Shown here: in pieces, positions 31,455 to 40,126 of the stretch
Layout: every line of letters begins with the position of its first letter
Position numbering within the stretch: position 1 is the stretch's first letter
Source of the DNA: JAHEEL01 sp039715165
Lineage (GTDB): Bacteria > Actinomycetota > Acidimicrobiia > Spongiisociales > UBA5794
Direction of reading: 5' to 3'
Assembly: GCA_039715165.1 (NCBI GenBank)
Contig: JBDLHX010000007.1
Span: 1-49,146 of the forward strand
DNA length: 49,146 nucleotides
Made by a program: the position numbers and the translations under genes
Notes under the pieces: generated by a model
Seen by the model: the letters and a program-made list of their open reading frames with translations, nothing else
Databases searched by the model: none
What the model was told of the DNA's origin: nothing

Positions 31455-32969
31455 TCAGCCGCGATGGTTGCGGGGCTTGGCGACTCGGACCGTCAGATCG
31501 CGGCCCTTGAGCTTCGTCCCGTGCAGGTGTTTGACCGCGGTTCGCGCGGCAGGTCGGGGCATGGCGACGAAGCCGAACCCCTTGGAACGACCGGTTCGCC
31601 GGTCGGTGATGATGGTGGCCTCGTGGACGTCCCCGTAGCGCTCGAACAGGGCCTCGACGTCCTCTTCTGTGATGCCCCAGGGGAGGTTTGCCACGTAGAG
31701 GTTCTCCGCGGTCCCGGCGCCGTGCCGCGGCTTTCTCTGGGAGGGTGTGCCGGGCCGTGAGGCGGGGGTCTCCCGCTCCTGTGGTTCTTGGCGGTTTCGC
31801 CGTTCCCGTCGCTCGGGTGCGGGGTTGCCGATCCGATGTCCACCGTGTTCGATGGCGTCGAAACGAGGCGCCTCGATCGGTACCTCCAGGTCGAGATCCT
31901 TCTGCAGCCGCTTGACGGCCCGCTTCTGCTCGCCCGTCACCAGGCTGACGACCGTTCCTGTCGCCCCCGCCCGGGCCGTGCGCCCGGACCGGTGCAGGTA
32001 GTCCTTGTGGTCGGCCGGCGGATCGAAGTGGATCACCGAGGCGACGGCGTCGATGTGGATGCCGCGGGCCGCGACGTCGGTTGCGATCAATGCCTGAGCA
32101 CGGCCTTTCGAGAACGCCTGGAGTGCCCTGTTCCGTTGGTTCTGAGAACGGCCACCGTGCATGGCCACGGCATCAACACCGATCTTGCCGAGTTGCCTGG
32201 CGAGTCGATCGGCGCCGTGGCGGGTGCGAGTGAAGACGATGGAGCGGCCCGAAGCGTCGACGAGATCCGCGGTGTGCTGAACGCGGTCGTGGTGCTCCAC
32301 GAGCCAGAAGTGATGGCGGGCGTCGATCGTCTCCGATTCGATGGACCCGGCCTCGTGGCGTACGGGATCCCGCTGATAGTCGCGGCTCAACACGGCGATG
32401 TCTCCGTCGAGCGTTGCCGAGAAGAGCAGGGTCTGTCGCTTCTTTGCGGTCTTGTCGAGGATTCGCCGAACTGCCGGCATGAATCCCATGTCGGCCATGC
32501 GATCTGCTTCATCGACAACGACGATGCTGGCCCTGCTCAGGTCGGCATCTCCCTGATCGATGAGGTCCTCGAGGCGCCCTGGGGTGGCCACGAGGACATC
32601 GACGCCCTTGCGGAGCATGCTCTTCTGATGTCCGTACCCAACACCGCCGTAGACGGCGAGCACGCTCCGCCGCGTCGCCTTGGCGAGTGGGGCGAGGTCC
32701 TTCTTGATCTGTTCGGCGAGCTCCCGGGTCGGGGCGAGGATGAGCGACGCCGGCTGGTGCCGGCCCGCCGGGTCGACTCGGGCGAGGAGGGGGAGTCCGA
32801 AGGCGAGGGTCTTGCCGGATCCCGTGGGGGCCTTGCCGGACACGTCGCGCCCGGCGAGGGCGTCGGGGATGGTGGCTTCCTGGACGGGGAATGGTTCGGT
32901 GATGTCGCGGTCGGAGAGAGCGCGAACGAGCGGTTCGGGGAGCCCGAGTTGGGCGAACGTCGTGGTCAT
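31455..32969 (-). CDS. DEAD-box RNA helicase with C-terminal RRM
   Basis: The 504-residue protein has the RecA-like core (1-~370): Q motif FPVQEATIP, motif I APTGSGKT, VVVDEADRMADMGF (DEAD), FSATLDG, and HRSGRTARAG. A charged Arg/Glu/Pro linker (~385-420) follows, then a canonical RNA-recognition motif (~425-500) with RNP2 LYVANL and RNP1 RSKGFGFVAM. The RRM is of the single-domain type known from cyanobacterial RNA-binding proteins, not the DbpA-type C-terminal domain usual in bacterial helicases. Probable role: RNA remodelling in ribosome assembly, mRNA decay or cold adaptation. CAGGAG precedes the ATG. Confidence 0.93.
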   Translation of the reverse strand: MTTTFAQLGLPEPLVRALSDRDITEPFPVQEATIPDALAGRDVSGKAPTGSGKTLAFGLPLLARVDPAGRHQPASLILAPTRELAEQIKKDLAPLAKATRRSVLAVYGGVGYGHQKSMLRKGVDVLVATPGRLEDLIDQGDADLSRASIVVVDEADRMADMGFMPAVRRILDKTAKKRQTLLFSATLDGDIAVLSRDYQRDPVRHEAGSIESETIDARHHFWLVEHHDRVQHTADLVDASGRSIVFTRTRHGADRLARQLGKIGVDAVAMHGGRSQNQRNRALQAFSKGRAQALIATDVAARGIHIDAVASVIHFDPPADHKDYLHRSGRTARAGATGTVVSLVTGEQKRAVKRLQKDLDLEVPIEAPRFDAIEHGGHRIGNPAPERRERRNRQEPQERETPASRPGTPSQRKPRHGAGTAENLYVANLPWGITEEDVEALFERYGDVHEATIITDRRTGRSKGFGFVAMPRPAARTAVKHLHGTKLKGRDLTVRVAKPRNHRG

Positions 32970-33167
32970 GATGACTCCTGCCCCGGTTCGGGGCGATGGT
33001 GGATTGTGCCGATGTCTCGCTCGACCGCGCGGTGTTCAACAGGTGCGGGATCGAGATTCGGCAGAAGAGGCGGTCCAACCGGGTGAGAAACTGAGCCGTG
33101 TGATCACCGGGGAAGCGACGATGCGCTGACCTCCACCCGGTGCGGTCGACAGGACAATACCCGATGA
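32970..33167 (-). other. long 5' region of the helicase gene
   Basis: About 200 bases between the helicase start and the hairpin after the peroxiredoxin gene, with no coding frame I trust. If the helicase is transcribed from near its far end (a TATTGT box occurs there on the minus strand) the message would have a long untranslated leader, as cold-shock helicases often do. I see no recognisable riboswitch. Confidence 0.25.
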
Positions 33168-33187
33168 TTCGCGATAGCGGTCGCGAA
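33168..33187 (-). promoter_or_regulatory. inverted repeat after the peroxiredoxin gene
   Basis: TTCGCGA-TAGCGG-TCGCGAA is a perfect 7-bp inverted repeat just past the peroxiredoxin stop and upstream of the helicase gene. It could be a weak terminator hairpin or an operator; no T-run follows. Confidence 0.35.
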
Positions 33188-33189
33188 AT

Positions 33190-33768
33190 TCATTCGTGCC
33201 CCGCCACGGTCTCAACTCGTGCGATGAGTTCGTCGATCGGCGGGTAGTCACCGAGCGCGTGACCTCGGTGGACCCACGCCACGGAGAAGTCCCGATCGAG
33301 GAGAAGGATGCCGGGCGCCTTCGTAGCGTCGGCGGTTGGCACCTGCGGCCGGAACCCGCTGAGGATCGATCGCACGTAGCTGCCCGCACCGCTGGGGCTG
33401 GCCATCTCGAGCGGTGTCAAGTCACCGAGATCCGCAACCGCACGTACACGCTGCTCAGGATCGAGGAGCAGGGGCATCTCGACCCCCTTGGTATCCCTGA
33501 GCCAGCGTGCTTGATAGCCGGCGGACCCGCCGACAGCGATGACACGGGCATCTTCGGGCAGACGATCCCGTGCACGGTCGAGATCGCGAACGAACTCCTG
33601 GCACGGCAGGCATCCGAAGTATCGGACGAGGACCACGACGAGCGGATCTGCGGCGAACTCGGCGAGCGTTGTCGCTTCGCTATCGGGATCGCTGAGGGGG
33701 ATCTCGGCTCTGGTCTCGGAAGATGTAGGGGAGGTCACGGAGCGATTCAACACCGACACGGCATCCAA
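33190..33768 (-). CDS. peroxiredoxin-like (AhpC/TSA_2) protein
   Basis: The 192-residue thioredoxin-fold protein has the active-site stretch LVRYFGCLPCQEFVRDL, with CLPC where peroxiredoxin-like 2 (PRXL2/SelL-type) proteins have CxxC. A VIAVGGSAGYQARWLRD segment and a late FSVAWVHRG strand complete the fold. Probable thiol peroxidase or disulfide reductase in the cytosol. The first in-frame start is TTG at 33768; GTG codons at 33759 and nearby are alternatives, and no ribosome-binding site decides between them. It is divergent from the PLP enzyme gene. Confidence 0.78.
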   Translation of the reverse strand: MDAVSVLNRSVTSPTSSETRAEIPLSDPDSEATTLAEFAADPLVVVLVRYFGCLPCQEFVRDLDRARDRLPEDARVIAVGGSAGYQARWLRDTKGVEMPLLLDPEQRVRAVADLGDLTPLEMASPSGAGSYVRSILSGFRPQVPTADATKAPGILLLDRDFSVAWVHRGHALGDYPPIDELIARVETVAGHE

Positions 33769-33833
33769 TGTTCCGATCTGCCACGCGGCGAAGATGCCAC
33801 AATGCCCGGCGCAGCGATTCCGAGGAGCCCCGA

Positions 33834-35042
33834 ATGAACGACAACCGCCGCAGGATGGCGACTGAGGCGATCCACGCCGGCGAGATCCACGAGGAGACGG
33901 GCGCCCACATCGCGCCGATCTACCAGACCTCGACGTTCACATTCGAAGACATGGGGGCCGTGAAGGCATGGGTCGACGGCGAGACCGAGGGGTTCATTTA
34001 CTCGCGCCCCGGCAATCCAACCCGCGCTGCGCTTGCGCGAAAGCTCGCGGCTCTCGAGGGCATCGGACTCGGCGACAATCGGGACTCCGTGACGGCAGAG
34101 ATCTTCGGCTCCGGTATGGCAGCGATCAACGTGGCGCTCATGGCCCTGGCGAAGGCCGGGGATCACATCATCACCCAGCAGGTCCTCTACGGCTCCGCCG
34201 ACAACCTCATCACGAACGTCCTGTCGTCGTACGGCATCACGAACTCGCGTCTCCCCGGGTTGGACGCGGACGCTCTCGAGCGAGAGTTCGCGGTACACCC
34301 CAACACGAAGGTCGTCTACCTGGAGACGCCGGCGAATCCGACGATGCGGCTCATCGACATCGCCCGAACCGCCGAGATCGCTCACGCTCACGGAGCGAAG
34401 GTCGTTGTCGACAACACGTTCGCCACCCCCGTGCTCCAGCGTCCGCTCGAGCACGGCGCCGACGTCATCGTCCACAGCACCACGAAGTACATCAACGGTC
34501 ACGGGACCGTCGTCGGGGGAGCGGTCGTCACGCGCGATCCGGAGCTCATGGAGGAGGGGGTCGGCCCGTTGCTGAGGGCCATGGGTGCGATTCCGAGCCC
34601 GTTCGACTGCTGGCTCACCAACATCGGGCTCAAGACGCTGCCACTGCGCATGGCGCAGCACAGCGCCAACGGCATGGCCGTCGCGAAGTATCTCGAGTCA
34701 CATCCGGTGGTTGCCCATGTGCGGTACCCGGGGCTTCCTGAAGATCCGCAGCATGAATTGGCGAAGCGACAGATGCACGGATTCGGCGGCATGATCGCCT
34801 TCGATGTCGGCAGCTACGACGCTGCGACACGAATGCTCGAGAAGGTTGAGCTTGCCTCGCTCGGCGTGAGCCTCGGGAACGTCGACACGCTCATCGAGCA
34901 CCCGGCGTCGCTGACCCATCGGATGATCCCGCCGGAGGAGCGTGCCGCCTCCAGAATCACCGACGGGCTCGTGCGAATCTCAGTCGGCATCGAGGACGTC
35001 GAGGACATCCTCGCCGACCTCGACCGTGCGTTGAGTCCCTGA
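33834..35042 (+). CDS. Cys/Met-metabolism PLP enzyme (gamma-lyase / sulfhydrylase family)
   Basis: A 402-residue fold-type I PLP enzyme. SRPGNPTRAALARKLAALEG, FGSGMAAINVALMAL and the PLP Lys218 in HSTTKYINGHG define the family (cystathionine gamma-synthase and lyase, methionine gamma-lyase, O-acetylhomoserine sulfhydrylase). VDNTFATP gives the pyridine-binding Asp. The Cys that methionine gamma-lyases carry after the conserved Tyr-Gly is Ser here (VLYGSADNL), so true methionine gamma-lyase activity is doubtful. GAGGAG precedes the ATG. Substrate cannot be assigned. Confidence 0.88.
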   Translation: MNDNRRRMATEAIHAGEIHEETGAHIAPIYQTSTFTFEDMGAVKAWVDGETEGFIYSRPGNPTRAALARKLAALEGIGLGDNRDSVTAEIFGSGMAAINVALMALAKAGDHIITQQVLYGSADNLITNVLSSYGITNSRLPGLDADALEREFAVHPNTKVVYLETPANPTMRLIDIARTAEIAHAHGAKVVVDNTFATPVLQRPLEHGADVIVHSTTKYINGHGTVVGGAVVTRDPELMEEGVGPLLRAMGAIPSPFDCWLTNIGLKTLPLRMAQHSANGMAVAKYLESHPVVAHVRYPGLPEDPQHELAKRQMHGFGGMIAFDVGSYDAATRMLEKVELASLGVSLGNVDTLIEHPASLTHRMIPPEERAASRITDGLVRISVGIEDVEDILADLDRALSP

Positions 35043-35057
35043 GGAGCCCGAACGGCC

Positions 35058-36302
35058 CTACCCGGGGACGCCCGCCGCCGATCGAAGAGCATCGCGGTCC
35101 AGGAGGCGGCCGTGGCTGATCACCGCCCGGGGCGCAGCGTGAAAGCGCAGCGCCTCCGCGACGGTCTCACCTTCGAGGACCACGAGATTCGCTGCGTTTC
35201 CAACTTCGAGACGATGGTTCTTCAACCCGATCGCTGAGGCCGGATTGACGGTGATCGCGTCGTACAGGAGATTCATGTCCGCCTCGGACATCATCCACAG
35301 CAGGTGCGCCCCGAGGAACGCGACTTCCAACATGTTGTTGCGGCCGAATGCGTAGTAGGCGTCCGAGATGTCGTCCTGACCGAGGCTCACGTTGATGCCG
35401 GTCGCCATGAGCTCGCGCACCCGGGCGTGCAGCGGCCCGGTGTGGGGGTCGGACACGACCGCCACCTCTGCTGCCGCCAGCAGCGCCACCAAGCGCTCGA
35501 AGTAGGGGTCCGGGTAGAGCGCCATCGCTCTCGCGTGATGGGCAAGTGCCCGCCCCACCCAACCGCGACGAAGCGCCTCCGTCGCCATCATCTCGAGGGT
35601 TCGAAGCCCCGGGTCGCCGGCGTCGTCGAGCAGCATCGAGACGGGCGCGTCGTTCTCGACGGCGATGTCGAAGATGATGCGCACATGTTCGGCCATGGCT
35701 GCCTCGGTGTACTCGATCCAGGGGATCCCGCCGACGACGTCTGCCCCCATCCGCATGGATTCTCGAAGGAGGTCGTCGGTGCCCGGTTCCCGGACGATGC
35801 CGTCCTGTGCGAAGGCGACGACCTGCAGATCCACGAGACCTGCGAACTCGTCGCGCAGGGCAATGAGCACCTCGACACCTCGGACGCCCGCCTTCGTGTC
35901 GACGTCGGCGAGTGCGCGGATGTGTGTGTTCCCGTAGTACGCCGCCATTGCCACGGCACGGCGCCCGGCGTCGAGCATCGCATCCGACTCTTGGTTCTCT
36001 TTGACGGTGGCGGCCGTCTCGATTGCAGACATCGCCTTGCCCATGTTCCCGCTCTGGTAGTCGGCAAGGGCGGCGTCGCCGAGCTGGCGAAGTGTGAAGA
36101 CCTTGTCGAGATGAAGATGCGTGTTGACGAAGGACTCGGTGACGAGATTGCCCGCCGCATCGACTTCGACGGAGTCCGGCGAGGTCTCGCCCGGTTGAGA
36201 GAAGGCAGCGATGCGGCCGTCGCGGATCACGATGTCCGCCAAACCGGTGTCGCCTCGGAAGCGTGCCGAACGTATTGTCAAAGAACTGGCGCCGGTCATC
36301 AT
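35058..36302 (-). CDS. cytosine-deaminase-like metal-dependent amidohydrolase
   Basis: The 414-residue TIM-barrel amidohydrolase has the first metal motif in NTHLHLDKVF, further ligands in ALAHHARAM and the catalytic Asp in VSLGQDDISDAYYAFGRNNM, which parallels the GHDDV...GTANML segment of E. coli CodA. C-terminal AVISHGRLLD closes the composite beta domain. It most likely deaminates cytosine or a related nitrogen heterocycle. Two ATG codons lie in tandem after AGAGAGGCAG; the first is used. It is convergent with the PLP enzyme gene. Confidence 0.85.
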   Translation of the reverse strand: MMTGASSLTIRSARFRGDTGLADIVIRDGRIAAFSQPGETSPDSVEVDAAGNLVTESFVNTHLHLDKVFTLRQLGDAALADYQSGNMGKAMSAIETAATVKENQESDAMLDAGRRAVAMAAYYGNTHIRALADVDTKAGVRGVEVLIALRDEFAGLVDLQVVAFAQDGIVREPGTDDLLRESMRMGADVVGGIPWIEYTEAAMAEHVRIIFDIAVENDAPVSMLLDDAGDPGLRTLEMMATEALRRGWVGRALAHHARAMALYPDPYFERLVALLAAAEVAVVSDPHTGPLHARVRELMATGINVSLGQDDISDAYYAFGRNNMLEVAFLGAHLLWMMSEADMNLLYDAITVNPASAIGLKNHRLEVGNAANLVVLEGETVAEALRFHAAPRAVISHGRLLDRDALRSAAGVPG

Positions 36303-36445
36303 CTGCCTCTCTTGTGGACGCCGTTCGATCCTACTTCGCACGTCCGGGAGGGCCCCTCTTCGGGTGCAAGCAGCTCATCGGGCCGTTCTGCCCTTGCTGT
36401 GTCCCACCGGTTGCGAGACGCTGAGCGTGTACGAAAGGACGTTTC

Positions 36446-36640
36446 ATGTCTCAGGGTTCGTCATTTCCGCCGCTCGGATTCCTCATCCTCGGCGTGCTGA
36501 GCCTCGTCGCTTCGTTGATCTTCATCGTTCGCTCGGTCGCGGTCGAAGCCACGGCGGAGCGGGTCTGGTCGGCGGTGGCGTTCTTCGGATTCGGCCTGTT
36601 CTGGCTCGCCGCATACGCGTCGGGTCGGGGGGATCGGTAG
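36446..36640 (+). CDS. small two-helix membrane protein, unknown function
   Basis: The 64-residue protein is preceded by GAAAGGA. Two hydrophobic helices (PPLGFLILGVLSLVASLIFIV and the region WSAVAFFGFGLFWLAAYA, each under 22 residues) are joined by a short acidic and basic loop. No catalytic or binding motif. It sits between the divergent amidohydrolase gene and modA, and there is no evidence that it works with either. Confidence 0.6.
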   Translation: MSQGSSFPPLGFLILGVLSLVASLIFIVRSVAVEATAERVWSAVAFFGFGLFWLAAYASGRGDR

Positions 36641-36695
36641 CCGGCCGACTCTTGCGCGGGTGTCTCTGTCGGTCGGGAACCCGCTCGGGCCCTCA

Positions 36696-36701
36696 TACAA
36701 T
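36696..36701 (+). promoter_or_regulatory. -10 box before modA
   Basis: TACAAT ends eight bases before the modA ATG, and no Shine-Dalgarno is present, which fits a leaderless modABC message. No clear -35 and no ModE-like palindrome were found. Confidence 0.35.
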
Positions 36702-36708
36702 CCGGGCA

Positions 36709-37479
36709 ATGCGCCCGGCGTTCCGCACTTGCCGCACGGGGTTTGCGGGAACTCTCGCAGCCTTCCTCTTCCTCGCCGCGTGCGCGGGAGCGTCGGACAG
36801 CATTGACGATCCGATCCTCGTCTCCGCCGCCGCGTCACTGACCGACGCCTTCGTGGCGATGGAGGGAGCCTTCGAGACCAGTCATCCCGGTGTCGACGTC
36901 GTGCTCAACTTCGGCGGCAGTTCCATGTTGCGGGAACAGATCCTCGCCGGAGCGCCCGCCGATGTGTTCGCGTCCGCCAATGAGGCGAACATGGCTCTGA
37001 TCGCCGACGCGGACATCGTGGCAGGTGAGCCGGTGAGCTTCGCGACGAATCTCCTCGCAGTCGCCGTACCTGCGGGGAATCCCGGGGGAGTGTCGGGACT
37101 CGGCGACTTCGCCGACGAGGAACTACTCATCGGGCTCTGTGCACAAGGGGTGCCGTGCGGTGACTTCGGTCGGGAGGTGCTTCGCTCCGCAGGTGTGACC
37201 CCTTCGGTCGACACGGAGGAGCCGAACGTGAGGGCGCTGCTGACGAAGGTCGAGGCGGGAGAGCTCGACGCGGGACTCGTATACGTGACCGACGTCGCCT
37301 CGACGAACGGTACCGTCGAGGGCATCGACATCCCCGAAGAGGAGAACGTGATCGCTCGGTATCCCATCGCCGCACTGGCAGATGCACCGAACCCGGACGG
37401 GGCGGCTGCATTCGTCGCGTTCGTGCTGTCCGACGACGGGAGAGCGGTCCTTGCCGAGTACGGGTTCGGCGCGCCGTGA
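36709..37479 (+). CDS. modA: molybdate ABC transporter substrate-binding lipoprotein
   Basis: A 256-residue protein with a lipoprotein signal (LFLAACAG), then the ModA fold: VSAAASLTDAFVAME, LNFGGSSMLREQI, GAPADVFASANEANM, LVYVTDVAS. The Ser in AAASL and GGSS are oxyanion-binding positions of molybdate-binding proteins. It captures molybdate (or tungstate) outside the membrane. It is followed directly by modB (GTGA overlap). Confidence 0.93.
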   Translation: MRPAFRTCRTGFAGTLAAFLFLAACAGASDSIDDPILVSAAASLTDAFVAMEGAFETSHPGVDVVLNFGGSSMLREQILAGAPADVFASANEANMALIADADIVAGEPVSFATNLLAVAVPAGNPGGVSGLGDFADEELLIGLCAQGVPCGDFGREVLRSAGVTPSVDTEEPNVRALLTKVEAGELDAGLVYVTDVASTNGTVEGIDIPEEENVIARYPIAALADAPNPDGAAAFVAFVLSDDGRAVLAEYGFGAP

Positions 37480-38288
37480 CGGAGCCGATCCACCGATCCG
37501 CCCGGAGCGCGCGTCGTCCGCCGCTGCTGCTCATCGTTCTCGCCGTACTCGGCGCTGCCGTGTTCGTCGTGCCGCTCGTCGGATTGCTGTCGCGGTCACC
37601 GTGGAGCCGGCTTCCGGAGCTCCTCACCGGGGACATCGCCCTCGAAGCACTCCGGTTGTCGTTCGTCGCATCGCTCGGAGCGACGGCCATCTCGGCGCTG
37701 CTCGGCGTCCCGCTTGCGTGGGTGCTGGCACGAGTCGAGTTCCCCGGACGGGCGGTCGTGCGCGGGCTCGTGCTTCTCCCGCTCGTCCTGCCACCGGTCG
37801 TCGGCGGCGCGGCGCTCCTCTTCGCTCTCGGACGCCGTGGGCTGTTCGGCGAGCCGCTCTATGAGGCAACCGGTCTCGTTCTGCCGTTCTCGACCTGGGG
37901 CGTCGTCGTCGCCACGACGTTCGTGGCGATGCCGTTCCTCGTGATCACCGTCGAAGGGGCCCTTCGGAACCTCGACCCGAGGTTCGAGGGCGCGGCCGCG
38001 TCACTCGGCGCCGGTCGGTGGACGGTGCTGAGGCGTGTGACCCTGCCGATGATCGGCCCCTCGCTCGCCGCGGGGCTCGTGCTCACCTGGGCCCGTGCCC
38101 TCGGCGAGTTCGGTGCAACAATCACATTTGCCGGGAACCTTCAGGGCCGCACACAGACCCTCCCGCTCGCGGTGTACATCGCGCTTGAGACCGACCGGGA
38201 CACTGCGGTCGCTCTGAGCCTCGTCATGGTCGTCATCTCTCTCGTTGTGCTCGTCTCGTTGAGAGAACGCTGGTGGAAGGTCCTATGA
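37476..38288 (+). CDS. modB: molybdate ABC transporter permease
   Basis: This 270-residue permease has about five to six helices and the EAA-loop EGAAASLGAGRWTVLRRVTL followed by ARALGEFGATITFAGN, the ModB/CysT signature. It begins with GTG inside the modA stop, and its stop overlaps the modC ATG, so all three are translationally coupled. Confidence 0.94.
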   Translation: MTEPIHRSARSARRPPLLLIVLAVLGAAVFVVPLVGLLSRSPWSRLPELLTGDIALEALRLSFVASLGATAISALLGVPLAWVLARVEFPGRAVVRGLVLLPLVLPPVVGGAALLFALGRRGLFGEPLYEATGLVLPFSTWGVVVATTFVAMPFLVITVEGALRNLDPRFEGAAASLGAGRWTVLRRVTLPMIGPSLAAGLVLTWARALGEFGATITFAGNLQGRTQTLPLAVYIALETDRDTAVALSLVMVVISLVVLVSLRERWWKVL

Positions 38289-39352
38289 CGCGATCTGAAG
38301 GGCTCGACGCTCACCTCATCGTCTCGACCAGGGACGGCTTCTCTCTCGACGTTTCCCTGTCGCTCTCACCCGGCCGCACGATTGCCCTCCTCGGGCCGAA
38401 CGGCGCAGGAAAGTCGACTGTCGTGGCCGCACTCGCCGGTCTCGTTCCGCTCGAAGAGGGATGCATCACGCTGAACGGCCGCACTCTCGACGATCCAGCC
38501 CGGGGCGTGTTCGCCGCACCTGAGGACCGGGGGATCGGCGTCGTATTCCAGGACTACGTGCTGTTTCCCCATCTCACCGTGGCGCAGAACGTCGAATTCG
38601 GCCTGCGAAGCAGAGGAATCACCCGGTCGGACGCCAGAGACGACGCAATGACGTGGATGCGCCGGCTCGGCCTCGACGCGTTCGCGGATCGCAAACCGCG
38701 CCGGCTCTCCGGCGGCCAGGCGCAGAGAGTCGCCCTTGCCCGCGCCCTCATCACCGAGCCGGACTTGCTGCTTCTCGACGAACCGCTCGCCGCACTCGAC
38801 GCGACGACGCGAGTGCATCTACGCCGAACGCTCGCCGACCATCTGGGGCAGTTCGCCGGGCCGCGGTTGCTCATCACCCACGACCCCACGGAGGCGTTCC
38901 TGCTCGCTGACGAGATCCACGTCATTGAAGACGGCAGAGTCACCCAGATCGGGACGCCGGAGGACATCCGACTGCGTCCGCGCACCCCTTACATCGCGGA
39001 CCTCGCCGGGTCGAATCTCGTGAGGGGAATCGCGGAGGAAGGAACCGTGATGGTCGGCGATCACCGGCTCCACGTCGCGGACACGCACATCGCGGGCCCC
39101 GTGCTCGCGGCGATCCACCCGCGGGCCGTCGTCGTGCACGTGAAGCAGCCGGGAGGCAGTCCACGCAACACATGGGAGGGCTCGGTCGAGCGCATCGAGC
39201 ATTACGGCGATCGGGTGCGGCTCCAGACCGACGGTCCCATTCCGATCACGGCGGAGGTCACGCCCGACGCCCTCGACGCTCTCAGCATCGAAGAGGGATC
39301 GGCGGTGTGGATCTCGATCAAAGCGACCGAAATCACGGTCACCCCCGACTGA
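38285..39352 (+). CDS. modC: molybdate ABC transporter ATPase
   Basis: The 355-residue ABC ATPase has Walker A GPNGAGKST, Q-loop VFQDYVLFPH, signature LSGGQAQRVALARAL, Walker B LLLLDEPLAALD and switch His in LITHDPTEA. A C-terminal MOP/TOBE-type domain (~280-355) is expected to bind molybdate and regulate activity. It powers ModB. A second start four codons upstream exists but the ATGA overlap favours this one. Confidence 0.94.
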   Translation: MTRSEGLDAHLIVSTRDGFSLDVSLSLSPGRTIALLGPNGAGKSTVVAALAGLVPLEEGCITLNGRTLDDPARGVFAAPEDRGIGVVFQDYVLFPHLTVAQNVEFGLRSRGITRSDARDDAMTWMRRLGLDAFADRKPRRLSGGQAQRVALARALITEPDLLLLDEPLAALDATTRVHLRRTLADHLGQFAGPRLLITHDPTEAFLLADEIHVIEDGRVTQIGTPEDIRLRPRTPYIADLAGSNLVRGIAEEGTVMVGDHRLHVADTHIAGPVLAAIHPRAVVVHVKQPGGSPRNTWEGSVERIEHYGDRVRLQTDGPIPITAEVTPDALDALSIEEGSAVWISIKATEITVTPD

Positions 39353-39359
39353 CCCCCTT

Positions 39360-39484
39360 CGCGTACCCAGGGTTCGCGCCGCCATATAGGACGTGGACAG
39401 CCCACAGAATCAAGGAGCGCCCTTCGACTGTTCGTTCTGTGGGCTCGCGCCGCCAAATAGGACGGTGCCAACCCTGGGTACGCG
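39360..39484. repeat. 125-bp palindromic repeat element (MITE-like)
   Basis: The ends are perfect 15-bp inverted repeats, CGCGTACCCAGGGTT (39360-39374) and AACCCTGGGTACGCG (39470-39484). Inside are a second inverted pair, AGCCCACAGAA (39399-39409) and TTCTGTGGGCT (39435-39445), and a 20-bp direct repeat (39374-39393 and 39445-39464) with one mismatch. The left half is related to the copies at 18220 and 42885. It fills the convergent gap between modC and the AMMECR1 gene and encodes nothing. Confidence 0.85.
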
Positions 39485-39486
39485 GT

Positions 39487-40023
39487 TCAGTGGAGGATGG
39501 TGGCGGAGAAGCGCGACAGGCGGATTGGGTCGTCTGCGTGGATTGACGCCTTGCTGCGGGCGATCTCCACCTGACTCGCGGCCGTCGAAATCCCCGGGAT
39601 CGCGGGGAGGAGCAGCCCGGTCCGGCCACCGGGCCCTTCGACGATCACCCCGTACCGTTCGGGATCGAGGTCGTCGAGACCGTCGACTTCTTCGGGTTCA
39701 CCGAGAAGGTACACCGTGATGTCGAGCCGATCAGTCTCGCCGGGTGCGAGGGGAGGGAACCGAGGATCCGACACGGCGGCGGACACGGCCGAGCGGGCGA
39801 TCTCGCCCCGCAGCGTCGGCTCCTTCGGGCGAATCGTGCCGACACATCCGCGAAGCGCTCCTTCCCCCTGCCCCCGTTTGGCGGGGTAGTGAAGCGATAC
39901 GAACACACCCGTCGGAACCGGATCGTCCGGCTCGGAGTCGGGTTGGACGATCCTCCCCGTCGCCAGGTAGTGACGAATCGCCTCCCGCGCGAGAGCCGCG
40001 TACGGATGCTCACCGGTGCTCAT
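39487..40023 (-). CDS. amrA: AmmeMemoRadiSam system protein A (AMMECR1 domain)
   Basis: A 178-residue AMMECR1-domain protein with the family core GALRGCVGTIRP, DPRFPPLAPGE and the closing ASIHADDPIRLSRFSA. This domain is conserved from archaea to humans and its activity is unknown. With a MEMO-family protein and a special radical SAM enzyme it forms the AmmeMemoRadiSam set defined by co-occurrence; both partners are nearby. Divergent from the MEMO gene across 103 bases. Confidence 0.9.
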   Translation of the reverse strand: MSTGEHPYAALAREAIRHYLATGRIVQPDSEPDDPVPTGVFVSLHYPAKRGQGEGALRGCVGTIRPKEPTLRGEIARSAVSAAVSDPRFPPLAPGETDRLDITVYLLGEPEEVDGLDDLDPERYGVIVEGPGGRTGLLLPAIPGISTAASQVEIARSKASIHADDPIRLSRFSATILH

Positions 40024-40077
40024 GTCTCAACCGTACGGCAGCGACGCTGTCAGGTGAAGGGCCGGAAGTCGGTGGAC

Positions 40078-40090
40078 GACACGTCGTGTC
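40078..40090. promoter_or_regulatory. short palindrome between amrA and amrB
   Basis: GACACG-T-CGTGTC is a 6-1-6 inverted repeat in the middle of the 103-base divergent region. It could be an operator controlling both genes; no matching site was recognised elsewhere in the window. Confidence 0.3.
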
Positions 40091-40126
40091 CCGCATAGCT
40101 TTGAGAGAGAAGCCCGGGAGGTTGCC

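Noticed and set aside
33769..33833. SAM riboswitch upstream of the Cys/Met PLP enzyme
   Set aside because: Only 65 bases separate the divergent genes, too short for any SAM class except the smallest, and no matching motif was seen.
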